NCBI GenBank assembly: GCA_003158875.1
Contig: PMLK01000090.1
Location: 22,213 to 54,822 of the forward strand
Length of the DNA stretch: 32,610 nucleotides
Direction: 5' to 3'
Source of the DNA: Chloroflexota bacterium
GTDB taxonomy: Bacteria > Chloroflexota > Limnocylindria > Limnocylindrales > CSP1-4
A program made the position numbers and the translations under genes. Shown here in pieces: positions 1-8,421 of this stretch; the stretch's first letter is position 1; each line of letters starts with the position of its first letter. Under the pieces are notes generated by a model that saw only the letters and a program-made list of their open reading frames with translations, did no database searches and was not told where the DNA came from.

Positions 1-38
1 TCCGCGGGAGTCTAGCATCAGGCAGTCACATGCCTGCT

Positions 39-60
39 TGGAGCGATCGAAACCGCTCCA
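39..60 (-). terminator. Hairpin downstream of the 147-aa gene
   Basis: A perfect 7-bp inverted repeat (TGGAGCG / CGCTCCA, 8-base loop) lies just after the stop of the small minus-strand gene ending at 75. There is no clear U-run after it on the minus strand, so it is only a candidate terminator. I see no coding signal in bases 1-74. Confidence 0.35.
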
Positions 61-74
61 TATCGCCCGGCGAC

Positions 75-518
75 TCAAACCTCGTGGATCCGGCGCAGAA
101 GCTCTGGATCCAGTTCGTCGGGGTTGCGGGCCGGTTCATCCTCTGGTCTTTCGGACTCGACGCGAGTGGGCTGGGACGCCACTCCGGTCAGCCAGTCCAG
201 CCGCGCCAGGGGCCCCGCCACCATTCCGGACTCCTCGTTCGAGCCTCTCTCCGCCACAACCGATGCCTGCACCTTTTCCACTTCGGCACGGGCGGCAGCA
301 GCTTCGGCCATGGACGCCTGCGGCATCTCCACGAATCGGATGCTGGCGAGCGGCATGACGAATGTCGAGTCGGACTTGTCGATGAAGACCGGCTTCTTGC
401 CGCCCATGGTCCGGACATTGCTGCATATCAGGGCAACGTCGGACGGCTTGGGGTCGTTCACGATATCGACCACAATCGGTTGTTCGTTGGCGATGTGGAC
501 TACGACGTTGCGAATCAC
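75..518 (-). CDS. Small conserved-looking protein of unknown function (147 aa)
   Basis: I do not recognise a family. The protein starts MIRNVVVHIANEQPIVVDI with a GTG codon at 518. It has a compact N-terminal half of about 70 residues rich in beta-type hydrophobic stretches (VVVHIA, IVVDIV, ALICSNV, PVFID), then an Ala/Glu-rich probable helix (about residues 68-92) and a charged tail rich in Pro, Glu and Arg. No signal peptide, membrane helix or Cys motif is visible. It lies 60 bases after the CAP-domain gene on the same strand, so it is probably the last gene of the comM-dprA-CAP unit. Upstream of the GTG only a weak AGG-type ribosome site is seen. Third-position GC use and the fixed hydrophobic pattern favour a real gene over a chance frame. 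Confidence 0.6.
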   Translation of the reverse strand: MIRNVVVHIANEQPIVVDIVNDPKPSDVALICSNVRTMGGKKPVFIDKSDSTFVMPLASIRFVEMPQASMAEAAAARAEVEKVQASVVAERGSNEESGMVAGPLARLDWLTGVASQPTRVESERPEDEPARNPDELDPELLRRIHEV

Positions 519-578
519 CGGCCTGCCCCACGCCCGCCTGCCGTGGCGGGTCTGCTGGACGTATCGGCGCGAGACGCG

Positions 579-2651
579 TCAGCCGTAGAAATCGATTGCC
601 ACTCTGACGCTATTGGAGAACCAGACGCCCACGCCGGCCACGCTGTAGTGACCGTTCATGATGTTGGCGTAGTGCTCGCATCTGCACCAGTACTCGTTCT
701 GGTAGAAGATCTCTATCGAGATCATTCCCCCCGACGATGTCGAACTCGGCGACGCAATGTTCTCGCCCCAGCTTGAACCGCAGTAGCCCTTGGCGCACAG
801 CCTGGCGTGCGGGTTGCTGCCACCACCGAAGTGCAAGAAGTGGCTCAGCAGGCGATGGTCCGCCATGTACTTCGCATACGGGCGCGACACGGCGTTGGAA
901 ATCCCAGTACTCAAACCAAGTCGGCCCTGAGCCGGCAGCGTGTGATGAGTGACACTGCTACAGGTGCCCTTCGAGGTAACCCAACCGCCGGTCCGGGTGC
1001 AGTTCATCAGGGCCATGTAGTAGACCTCGGACGAATGCCATCGAGCGGAGCTGGTGTTTCCGCCGCCGCCGGAGATTCGGGACGCTGGCCGGACGGAGAC
1101 CTTGAAGGTCGCCGAGGCACTGTTCTCGGTATGCAGACCTGTTGCCGAGCGAGCCGCTGTGGTTACTGTGGCCACGATCTGCGAACCGACACCGAACGAG
1201 GTCCGCGGAGTCAGCGTAAGAACCTTGTTGCCTTCAGACCAGCTCTTGCTCCCTCCGACCGCAACGCCATCGTCGGTGACGGTGAAGGCCGCGGCCGTGG
1301 TCTTGGTGTCCATAGCCGTTGTGAAGCGCACCGAAATGGGCGAGTTGGTGTCGTAGGTAGTCGAGCCGTCGCGCGGCAGGAAACGCAGCACCGCCGGCGC
1401 CGCCATGGTCGTCACCTGCAGCGGCGAGATCGGCTGCAGCGTGGCACCGGCGGAATCCGTCGCGGACGTCTTGCCCGAACCGGGCGAGAAAGTGATCTCA
1501 AACGTGGACATTGAAAGTAGCTGAGTGTGGGGCGTCGCTGTAAACACCTGGGACGCTACGTCGGTGGGGTCGTCCCCGACAACGTCGAGCGGCAGGACAT
1601 CCGGGCAGAACCCGTCAACCGGATTAACGCTCACGCCGCCCGACTCCTGGCATTCCGGGTACTGAGGCTGGCCGTTGAGGTCCGGGCACTTGCCGTCGAC
1701 GGGAGCGCTGGTAACTCCATTGAGGGGCGGGCAAGGCGCGGCCATCCTGATGGACAGGTGCGCCTGAACCGTCAACAGCTTCACCGGACGCGTGAAAGTG
1801 AGCTGGAATGAGGTCCCAGGCGAAACCAGGCCGGCCACGACCTCGGTGGCCGTCAGCTGGCCCGAGGTCAAGTCGCCGGACGTGAACGAGGCGCTGATGG
1901 CGTCGGGCAGGCCGAGGCCCTGCTGATCTCTGGCCGTGGTCCCGACGACAACCACGTATGTAGTCTTGGGATTCCAGTGCGGCGACGGCTTGAGCGCCAC
2001 GGTCTCGCTCATCGCGTCCCATTCGTAGTTGAGACCCACGTTGGGGCTGATGGTCACCGCCGCCTTGACAGACGACTCGTTCATCGGCTTGGAGAACTTG
2101 AGTTGGTATCCAACATCGAGCGGGACGTCGCCGTCGCTTCTGCTGGAAGCCCCGGCTTGAGGCGGGATGGCGGCAAATGAGGGCGGAGCGGTAACCACGA
2201 CAACCTGGGCCGGCAAGCTGAACAGGAGAGCCGCGACCACGAGCGCCACGGACAGCCCCATGGCCATGATCTGGACGACGGATGCGCCCAAGTCACGGTG
2301 TGGCTTCAGGCCCGGAATGGCCGACAGATCGATCGTCGAGGCGTCGATAATCTCGGCCTTGCGACTCTGGGCCTTGCTCTCGGCAAGGGCTTCGTCGGCA
2401 TCTCTGGAGAGCGGCGCGACCGGCACCATTGTCCCCGTGGTCCTGCCGCGGAGAGTGCCGGAACCACCGTCCCTGACTGATCTGGCGGTGGCCGATAGCG
2501 GCGTGGCGTGGCTCGACGAATGGCCCCCATTACGGGTCACGTTGCGAGTTCGGTCCGCTTCGCCGTTCGGGAACAGGCGCCGAAACGCGGCCGTCACCAG
2601 GACGTAAGCAATCATGGGGATGGCCGCCGCAGCGGCTGCGAGCTTCCGCAC
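579..2651 (-). CDS. Membrane-anchored protein with SbsA/Big_5 Ig-like repeats and a C-terminal CAP (SCP) domain
   Basis: The predicted product is 690 aa and acts outside the membrane. A hydrophobic N-terminal stretch lies at about residues 3-21 and a second, stronger membrane helix at about 123-155 (MGLSVALVVAALLFSLPA). Three Ig-like modules of the Big_5/SbsA type follow at about 174-260, 268-400 and 420-520, seen from repeats of the pattern FSKPMNESSV and FTTAMDTKTT. The second carries a Cys-rich insert. The last ~145 residues match a CAP/SCP domain: HSSEVYYMALMNCTR, then GENIAS, then EHYANIMNGHYSVAGVGVW. The start is GTG at 2651 because AGGAGA lies 7 bases before it; the frame stays open upstream to a TTG at 2735. 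It follows dprA by 134 bases. CAP domains occur in secreted proteins with varied roles (adhesion, sterol binding, peptidase-like), so the exact function is open. Confidence 0.85.
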   Translation of the reverse strand: MRKLAAAAAAIPMIAYVLVTAAFRRLFPNGEADRTRNVTRNGGHSSSHATPLSATARSVRDGGSGTLRGRTTGTMVPVAPLSRDADEALAESKAQSRKAEIIDASTIDLSAIPGLKPHRDLGASVVQIMAMGLSVALVVAALLFSLPAQVVVVTAPPSFAAIPPQAGASSRSDGDVPLDVGYQLKFSKPMNESSVKAAVTISPNVGLNYEWDAMSETVALKPSPHWNPKTTYVVVVGTTARDQQGLGLPDAISASFTSGDLTSGQLTATEVVAGLVSPGTSFQLTFTRPVKLLTVQAHLSIRMAAPCPPLNGVTSAPVDGKCPDLNGQPQYPECQESGGVSVNPVDGFCPDVLPLDVVGDDPTDVASQVFTATPHTQLLSMSTFEITFSPGSGKTSATDSAGATLQPISPLQVTTMAAPAVLRFLPRDGSTTYDTNSPISVRFTTAMDTKTTAAAFTVTDDGVAVGGSKSWSEGNKVLTLTPRTSFGVGSQIVATVTTAARSATGLHTENSASATFKVSVRPASRISGGGGNTSSARWHSSEVYYMALMNCTRTGGWVTSKGTCSSVTHHTLPAQGRLGLSTGISNAVSRPYAKYMADHRLLSHFLHFGGGSNPHARLCAKGYCGSSWGENIASPSSTSSGGMISIEIFYQNEYWCRCEHYANIMNGHYSVAGVGVWFSNSVRVAIDFYG

Positions 2652-2785
2652 TGGGTTGTCTCCTGTGGCGGTGGGACCGCAGTCCCGGTCTGCGACTTCG
2701 CGGGGAGGGTAACACCGGCTCCGAAGATCCGGCAAATGCGACCACCTCGCCAGGAGAGCGGCGGCGTCAATCGCGGCCGCGAGAT

Positions 2786-4408
2786 CTATGCATGGCCGGC
2801 CGACCCCGCACGGCAGGCCAACGCCCCGGCGGCGGCATATCGGCCGTATATACCCGTTACCAGGCCGCGCAGTTCCAAGAGAGTCAGGGCACTCAGAACT
2901 GCGGCGCTCGTGAGTGATGTTGCCGCCGCCAGCTGATCTGCCGTGGCTGGACCTTGAGCCAACCGTTCTGCCAGGGCTCTCTCAGCCGATCCAAGCAGGC
3001 TCAGGATCGCACCTCGACCGGCGCCCGGCATCGCCGAGGGAGGGGCCGACGCCGAGCGGCTTCGTCTCGTAACCGCCGCGGCTGCGACAGGCCCATCGGC
3101 GGCAGAACTCAGCTCGAGATCCTCCAGCAACTCGGCGATGCCGGCAACGAGCCGCGCCTGACCGGGGAAGCTGCGCAGGAATGCATGGCATCCCGCGCTC
3201 GCCGGCGAGTCCAAAGGACCCGGCACAAGGAAGCACTCACGGCCCTGCTCCAAGGCCCAGCCGGCCGTGATGAGAGCGCCGCTCCTCACACCGGCCTCAA
3301 CCACGACGGTGGCATCGGACATTCCGCTGACCAATCGGTTGCGCCGCGGAAAGGTACCTCGGCTGGGGCTGACGTCTGGAGCGTGCTCCGACACGACTGC
3401 TCCGCCGGCATCGACGATGGCCGTCGCAAGCCGCTCGTGAACCCTCGGGAACAACCTGGCGTGGCCGCCTCCGAGCACGGCCACCGTCGGTCTTCCTTCG
3501 CCGACGACGGCGGCATGAGCTGCTCCGTCTGTGCCCACAGCCAGCCCGGACACGACCACGCCGCCGGCTCTGGCTATCGCCGATCCGATCCAGCCCGCGA
3601 TCGAACGGCCCCTTTCCGTGGGCCAGCGGGTCCCCACGACTGCCACCGACTTGACACCCGACAGGGCAGCGACAGAGCCACGAACGTACAGCAGCGGAGG
3701 CGGGAGTTCGATCCTCCGCAGTCGGTCCGGGTAATCCAATTCCTGCAGTGTTACCGCGGTCAGGCCCAGGGCAGCGTTCCGAGCCAGCAGTCTGGGCCCC
3801 TCTTCGACGGCCCGACAGATCCGCACGGCCAGTTCAGGGCCGATTCGCGCCCTGGAGAAGGGTGATCCAGACAACGAGGCCGGCGAGCCGGAAGGGGCTG
3901 CGAGGCCCGCGACGCCGGTCGGTCGTTCCGGTGCGGGCGCAGAGGCGGAGCCGTCGAATACATCTCCACTGCAAGGGTCCCTTACGTCGGCCGCGGCCGC
4001 CCCGGCCGAAGCTTCGGCAAGAGCCTCGAGCAGACGGTCCGGGCCGTTCGGTCCGGCGGCCACCCGAAGTGTCGCCCGCGCCGAGCCGAAGACGGTGAGC
4101 AAGGCCACGAGACTGACCGGACCCAAACCCTGCACGGACGTCAGGACTACCCATGCATCTCGTTCACGGCCTGCAGCGCCTTGTGGTCCAGTCATCTCGG
4201 AATCCTGGCTGCCACATACGCCGGCCTCGACTGCATATGCAGACTCAGCCACGCCGGCATTGCCAGCCACACCCGCGCGGTCGCCCGCACTTCCCGGGAA
4301 GGGCTTCGCCCCGCCAGCGTCCCATTCCGGCCCAGGCCGCTCCCCGGACGGCGACGACTCGGCCACCCGGCGAGGCATGAGCGGGCCGAGGCTCTGAACG
4401 CCCATCAT
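2786..4408 (-). CDS. dprA: DNA-processing protein DprA
   Basis: DprA binds incoming single-stranded DNA and loads RecA during natural transformation. The Rossmann-like core is clear: VAVVGTRWPTERG, SGLAVGTDGAAHAAVV, AVLGGGHARLFPRVH, then FPRRNRLVSGMSDATVVVEA and LVPGPLDSPAS. A C-terminal winged-helix (about the last 65 residues, PATADQLAAATSLTSAAVLS to LLELRGLVTG) matches the DprA C-terminal domain. The frame overlaps the upstream comM stop as ATGA at 4408-4405, which favours the ATG at 4408. The first ~70 residues are then low-complexity Gly/Ala/Pro sequence. An ATG at 4195 preceded by AGGA at 7 bases gives a 469-aa protein that begins much closer to the conserved region and is a serious alternative. 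A ~50-residue Ala/Ser/Pro-rich insert separates the N-terminal helical part from the core. Confidence 0.92.
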   Translation of the reverse strand: MMGVQSLGPLMPRRVAESSPSGERPGPEWDAGGAKPFPGSAGDRAGVAGNAGVAESAYAVEAGVCGSQDSEMTGPQGAAGRERDAWVVLTSVQGLGPVSLVALLTVFGSARATLRVAAGPNGPDRLLEALAEASAGAAAADVRDPCSGDVFDGSASAPAPERPTGVAGLAAPSGSPASLSGSPFSRARIGPELAVRICRAVEEGPRLLARNAALGLTAVTLQELDYPDRLRRIELPPPLLYVRGSVAALSGVKSVAVVGTRWPTERGRSIAGWIGSAIARAGGVVVSGLAVGTDGAAHAAVVGEGRPTVAVLGGGHARLFPRVHERLATAIVDAGGAVVSEHAPDVSPSRGTFPRRNRLVSGMSDATVVVEAGVRSGALITAGWALEQGRECFLVPGPLDSPASAGCHAFLRSFPGQARLVAGIAELLEDLELSSAADGPVAAAAVTRRSRSASAPPSAMPGAGRGAILSLLGSAERALAERLAQGPATADQLAAATSLTSAAVLSALTLLELRGLVTGIYGRYAAAGALACRAGSAGHA

Positions 4409-5985
4409 CGGGCGCCTGCCCCCGCAACGTCGCGCTGCCACGCCGGCGAGCGAAATCTTGCTGCTTCGTCGAGATGGGTCGTTAGGACTCGCTCCGAGCC
4501 GGCCAGGTCGGCCACCGTTCGCGCCACTCTCAGAAGGCGCTCCATGCCGCGGGCGCTCCAGTTCTCAAGCTCGGCGAGCCTGATCGCGTGTTTCTGCTCC
4601 TCCCTGCCCAGCGCACAAACGGTGCGGAGCGCTCGCCCGCTCAATCTGCAGTTGGCTCGTCCGTCACGCAGTTGCTGAAGGAGACGGGCACCGGCGATGC
4701 GCGCCGCGACTTCCGCGGTGCCCTCCGGAGCGGCCGAGCCCACGTACTCGGCAGGCTGAACTCTGGGCATGTGAACCCACAGATCGATGCGGTCCCGGAG
4801 CGGCCCGGAGACTCGACCGGCATACCGGGCCACCTGTCCGGGACCGCACCTGCACCGTCCGTCTTCCTCGCCTGCGTGTCCACACGGGCAAGGGTTCATC
4901 GCCGCTATGAGCTGGAAGCGCGCCGGGAAGAGAGCGGCCCGTCCGACTCGGGCGATGGCTACGAATCCGTCCTCGAGAGGCTGGCGAAGGGATTCAAGAG
5001 TCGACCGGTCGAACTCCGGAAGTTCGTCCATGAAGAGCACTCCATCGTTGGCACGGGTGATCTCCCCAGGCGACATCCGCGGCCCGCCACCGACCATCGC
5101 GACATGCGAAATGGAGTGATGCGGCGCTCGGTAAGGACGTCGCCTGATCAGTCCCCTGACGGGCTCGGCGCCGGACACCGACGCGATGATCGTCGCGGTT
5201 CTGGCTTCCTCGTCGTCCAGAGGCGGCAGAAGCCCCGGCACCGTCCTGGCCAGCAGAGTCTTGCCTGAGCCGGGCGGCCCGACCATTACCATGCAATGCC
5301 CCCCGGCCAGAGCTATCTCCATGCCGCGGCGCGCCTCCATCTGCCCGCGTACTTCGGCCAGGTCCGGCACTTCGTCGCCTTGTGAACGATCAATTCCAGG
5401 GCTCGCTGCTTGAGCCCCGACCTCAAGTGCGTCGGCGGCCAATTCCGCCCGTGGAGGAAGCCGGCGCACTCCTCGACGCCCCGATTCCCGCAACACCGCG
5501 GCCGCCTCGGCGAGCGTCCCCGCCGCTATCACCTCGATGCCGCCCGCCAGGCGCGCCTCGCTTAGACCGTCGAGCGGCACGACCACACGCGCCACGCGGC
5601 GCCTGCTCAAGGCCGCGACCATCGGCAGCAAACCCGGCATCGGTCGCAAGTCGCCACCCAGCGAAAGCTCACCGAGGACCGCCCACCGTCCGGTGGCCGT
5701 CACCTGGTCCGATCCGACGAGGATCCCCAGCGCAATTGCCAGGTCCAGCGACGCTCCCGCCTTGCGCACTTCCGCGGGCGCGAGATTGACCGTGATGCGC
5801 CGTGGAGGATACTCGTAGCCGCTGTTGCGAATTGCTCCTCTAACCCGCTCCTTGGCTTCCTGGAGGGCCGTGTCGGCCAGCCCGACGATGGTGAAGCCGG
5901 GCAGACCCGGAGCCACATCAACCTCGACACGAATCAGACAGCCGTCCAGGCCGTTGAGAGTGGCTGAGAGCAGTGACGCAAGCAC
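4405..5985 (-). CDS. comM: ComM/YifB-family Mg-chelatase-like AAA+ ATPase
   Basis: This is a 526-aa member of the YifB/ComM family, a hexameric helicase that in transformable bacteria promotes branch migration during integration of donor DNA. The N-terminal ChlI-type domain begins in the family-typical way (MLASLLSATLNGLDG) and contains GLPGFTIVGLADTALQEAKE. The AAA+ core has Walker A GPPGSGKT at 236-243, the YRAPHHSISHVAMVGGG segment, Walker B LFMDELPEF near 318, a four-Cys segment MNPCPCGHAGEEDGRCRCG, and the C-terminal Mg_chelatase_C region with LSGRALRTVCALGR-like helices. Start is GTG at 5985, placed where the family starts, although no strong ribosome site is visible. The stop overlaps the dprA start (ATGA). 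The comM-dprA order is common and supports a transformation role. Confidence 0.94.
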   Translation of the reverse strand: MLASLLSATLNGLDGCLIRVEVDVAPGLPGFTIVGLADTALQEAKERVRGAIRNSGYEYPPRRITVNLAPAEVRKAGASLDLAIALGILVGSDQVTATGRWAVLGELSLGGDLRPMPGLLPMVAALSRRRVARVVVPLDGLSEARLAGGIEVIAAGTLAEAAAVLRESGRRGVRRLPPRAELAADALEVGAQAASPGIDRSQGDEVPDLAEVRGQMEARRGMEIALAGGHCMVMVGPPGSGKTLLARTVPGLLPPLDDEEARTATIIASVSGAEPVRGLIRRRPYRAPHHSISHVAMVGGGPRMSPGEITRANDGVLFMDELPEFDRSTLESLRQPLEDGFVAIARVGRAALFPARFQLIAAMNPCPCGHAGEEDGRCRCGPGQVARYAGRVSGPLRDRIDLWVHMPRVQPAEYVGSAAPEGTAEVAARIAGARLLQQLRDGRANCRLSGRALRTVCALGREEQKHAIRLAELENWSARGMERLLRVARTVADLAGSERVLTTHLDEAARFRSPAWQRDVAGAGAR

Positions 5986-6079
5986 GCGGCGCAGACTACG
6001 TGTCGGTCATCATCCGCCGCTTATCCGGCGCTTGTGACGATGCGGCGACCGGCCGCGACCCGACACGGCCCGACCGACG

Positions 6080-7273
6080 TCAGGCCAGGTCCTTCTCCAT
6101 GCCCTTCACAAAGTCGAGCATGTTCTTGCCCAGCAATGAGTCGGCCTTGGTGAACATGAACGGGGAGCCGCTGTTCAGGGCTCCGATAGCCGCCCTGTAT
6201 TCGTTCATGATCTGGTAGTCGATGCGGCGCTTGAGCGCACTCTCCGCGTTCTTGACGTTGATGCCTGTGAACGCATTCGACCGATTCAATATGAGCTTGA
6301 CCTTGTCCTCCGAGTATCCGAGGTGGCCGATCGTCTCCAGGACGAGCCGCACGTTCTTCAGGCAGGGCAGGTCCGCAGTCATGACCACGTAGATGATCGT
6401 CGCCGCATCCATGATTCGCAGATTCAGTTCATCGAGCCGCTTGTCGACATCCACGATGATGTAGTCGAACTCATGCGAGATCAGGCTCACGATTTGAGGC
6501 AGCAGCTCGCTCGTCACCAGTTCGGCCGTTTCTGGTGACGGCGGCGCAAGAAGCAGCTCTATGCCGGACTCGTGCTTCACCAGGATCTGCTTCACCAGAT
6601 CGGCATCGATTGCCGGCGTCTGGGCGAGATCCACCAGGCTCATCCTGTCCAGACCCAGGTCCAGGAAGACCCGATGGTCTCCAAACTGCAGATTGGCATC
6701 TATGAGGCAAACTCGCCGCCCGAGCTCCTTGTGCAGTGCGATCGCGGAGTTGATGGCGATGGTTGTGGTTCCTACTCCGCCTTTGGCACCGTAGAACAGG
6801 ACAACCTTGGCCGGCGCGCTTTGTTTGGGCGACGGAGCGACCGCGGGGGTTACCCGAGTGGTCCGCGGGTGAGTCGGTGGCTCGAATTGCTCGTTCGGCT
6901 TGTAGCGCGCGAGGAGACTGCGCATTCGAGCCATGAGTTCGGCCGGGTGGAACGGCTTGACGAGATAGTCGTCCGCGCCTGCGCGCAAAGCCCGGTTACG
7001 ACTCTCGTTGTCGTTCTCCGGCAGCAACAAGATCGACGGCGTGTGGACGGACGGACCATCCTCGGCCCGGAGCCGAGTAACGAACGAGAATCCATCCACG
7101 CCGGGCAGATTCGCGGCCACCAGAACCAGCGCCGGCTTGTCCGACCGGGCGACGCGCAGAGCTTCGACGCCCTCGCCGCACGCCAGGACCTCGTACCCGT
7201 TCTGCGACAAAGCATGGCCCAAGGCCCGCTGCACCGTCGGGTCGGCATCAACTACGAGGATCCTGATGGCCAT
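6080..7273 (-). CDS. CpaE/TadZ-like ATPase with degenerate N-terminal receiver domain
   Basis: The 397-aa protein has a CheY-like receiver fold (residues 1-125), a linker rich in Pro and Thr, and a MinD/ParA-type ATPase domain (about 155-390). The receiver keeps D9 and K106, but the phosphoacceptor site in VAANLPGVDG is Ala53, the second pocket Asp is Ala10 and the usual Thr/Ser before the lysine is Pro, so it should not accept phosphate. The ATPase loop reads AKGGVGTTT (162-171): the deviant signature Lys164 is present but the P-loop Lys is Thr, a change known in TadZ/CpaE proteins. CpaE/TadZ localises type IVc (Tad) pilus machinery at the cell pole, yet no other tad/cpa gene is in this window. 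ATG start at 7273; AAGGT about 8 bases upstream can serve as a ribosome site or as part of a -10 box. Confidence 0.88.
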   Translation of the reverse strand: MAIRILVVDADPTVQRALGHALSQNGYEVLACGEGVEALRVARSDKPALVLVAANLPGVDGFSFVTRLRAEDGPSVHTPSILLLPENDNESRNRALRAGADDYLVKPFHPAELMARMRSLLARYKPNEQFEPPTHPRTTRVTPAVAPSPKQSAPAKVVLFYGAKGGVGTTTIAINSAIALHKELGRRVCLIDANLQFGDHRVFLDLGLDRMSLVDLAQTPAIDADLVKQILVKHESGIELLLAPPSPETAELVTSELLPQIVSLISHEFDYIIVDVDKRLDELNLRIMDAATIIYVVMTADLPCLKNVRLVLETIGHLGYSEDKVKLILNRSNAFTGINVKNAESALKRRIDYQIMNEYRAAIGALNSGSPFMFTKADSLLGKNMLDFVKGMEKDLA

Positions 7274-7280
7274 CGACTAC

Positions 7281-7286
7281 ACCTTA
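7281..7286 (-). promoter_or_regulatory. Possible -10 box (TAAGGT) for a near-leaderless cpaE-like mRNA
   Basis: On the minus strand TAAGGT is followed by GTAGTCG and the ATG at 7273. The same 10 bases GTAGTCGATG precede the methyltransferase start at 32223, there after TAGGCT. The TANNNT-N7-start arrangement is typical of leaderless genes. No good -35 is visible and the AGG could equally be a ribosome site. Confidence 0.3.
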
Positions 7287-7389
7287 CCAACCACAACTAC
7301 CTCGGCCCTAGCGGAACCCACGGCACACGACCAGCCAAGGTAGTACCAGGGACGAATGGGACTAGTGAATTGATTATAGGCAGAGCGAT

Positions 7390-7429
7390 GCGCTGGAGGC
7401 ATCGGCGAAAAGCCGTTCACCTCCAGCGC
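7390..7429 (-). terminator. Strong hairpin after the slipin gene
   Basis: A 10-bp perfect stem (GCGCTGGAGG / CCTCCAGCGC) encloses a second small stem (CGGC gaaaa GCCG). It lies 24 bases beyond the slipin stop on the minus strand and before the cpaE-like gene, so it probably ends the tyrA-to-slipin operon. On the minus strand the following sequence (ATCGCTCTGCCTATAATCAATT) is T-rich but not a clean U-run. Confidence 0.6.
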
Positions 7430-7453
7430 GATGCCGAATTTGAATGCCGCCGG

Positions 7454-8350
7454 CTACTTGTCGCCGGTCCCCTTCTCCATTCCGCTCTTGACCATCGCGC
7501 CGATTGGGGCGATGAGCTGTGTGAACTCCAGCGGAATTATGAACTTCGTTGCCGGGCCGTTGCCCAGAGCCTTCAGTGCGTCGAGATACTGGAGGGCCAT
7601 CGTCTTCTGGTCGATGTTCTTGGCCGCTCCGAAAATCGTGTTCAACGCCTCGCTGAAACCTTGCGCCCGCAGAATCGCGGCTTGACGATCGCCTTCGGCC
7701 CGCAAGATCGCCGACTGCTTGTCGCCCTCAGCCACGTTGATCGTGGCCTGCCGTGTGCCTTCCGACTCCGTGATGACGGCGCGGCGGGTTCGTTCGGCTG
7801 AGAGCTGGCGATTCATGGCCTCCTGGACCGCAGGTGGCGGCAGGATCTCGCGAATCTCCACCGTGGTCACCTTGCCACCCCAGCGCTCCGTAACTTCGTC
7901 CAGCTTGAGCCTCAGCCGCTCATTTATCTTTTCGCGCTCGGATAGGACTTCGTCCAGGGCGATATCGCCGATGACGGAACGCAGGGACGTCGCCGCGACA
8001 CCCTGAAGCGCGCCGGCGAAGTTGAGGATGTTGATCTGACTCATCAGCGGATCGACGATCTTCCAGTAGATGAGAAAGTCGACACCGAGGGGTGCGTTGT
8101 CCTTGGTGATGGCCGTCTGACGCGGAACCTCGATGAATTGCTCGCGCAGGTCGACTACCACGCCCTTATCTGCGACCGGAACCAGGAACCGCAGACCCGG
8201 GCGGCGCACCAGATTCGGGCCCGACTGGCCCCAGCGGTACACGACCATCTGAGCCCACTGTGGCACGATCCGTACCGAAACCGCTATCAGAATTACCAGC
8301 AGCCCCGCCAGGATCGCGACGATGACTATCGCTACGCTTCCGACGTCCAT
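7454..8350 (-). CDS. Slipin/stomatin-like SPFH-domain membrane protein
   Basis: This 298-aa protein begins with one membrane helix (about residues 5-25, VAIVIVAILAGLLVILIAV), followed at once by the SPFH entry motif SVRIVPQWAQMVVYRWGQ. The SPFH/band-7 core (about 28-190) contains FLVPVADKGVVVDLREQ, LGVDFLIYWKI and ATSLRSVIGDIALDEVLSER. A coiled-coil of EGDKQSAILRAEGDRQAAI-type heptads (about 195-240) drives oligomerisation in the family. Slipins organise membrane microdomains and are substrates or partners of NfeD proteases; the archaeal PH1511/PH1510 pair is the reference case. Here the nfeD homologue ends 71 bases upstream on the same strand. ATG at 8350 is preferred over TTG at 8356 because GGAGG lies 7 bases before the ATG. 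Confidence 0.94.
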   Translation of the reverse strand: MDVGSVAIVIVAILAGLLVILIAVSVRIVPQWAQMVVYRWGQSGPNLVRRPGLRFLVPVADKGVVVDLREQFIEVPRQTAITKDNAPLGVDFLIYWKIVDPLMSQINILNFAGALQGVAATSLRSVIGDIALDEVLSEREKINERLRLKLDEVTERWGGKVTTVEIREILPPPAVQEAMNRQLSAERTRRAVITESEGTRQATINVAEGDKQSAILRAEGDRQAAILRAQGFSEALNTIFGAAKNIDQKTMALQYLDALKALGNGPATKFIIPLEFTQLIAPIGAMVKSGMEKGTGDK

Positions 8351-8421
8351 CCCCAAACCTCCATCTCATGTGCCGCTTGCGCGGCCGAACGCGTGGTGGC
8401 CAGTTGCGCCAATTGACCAGT

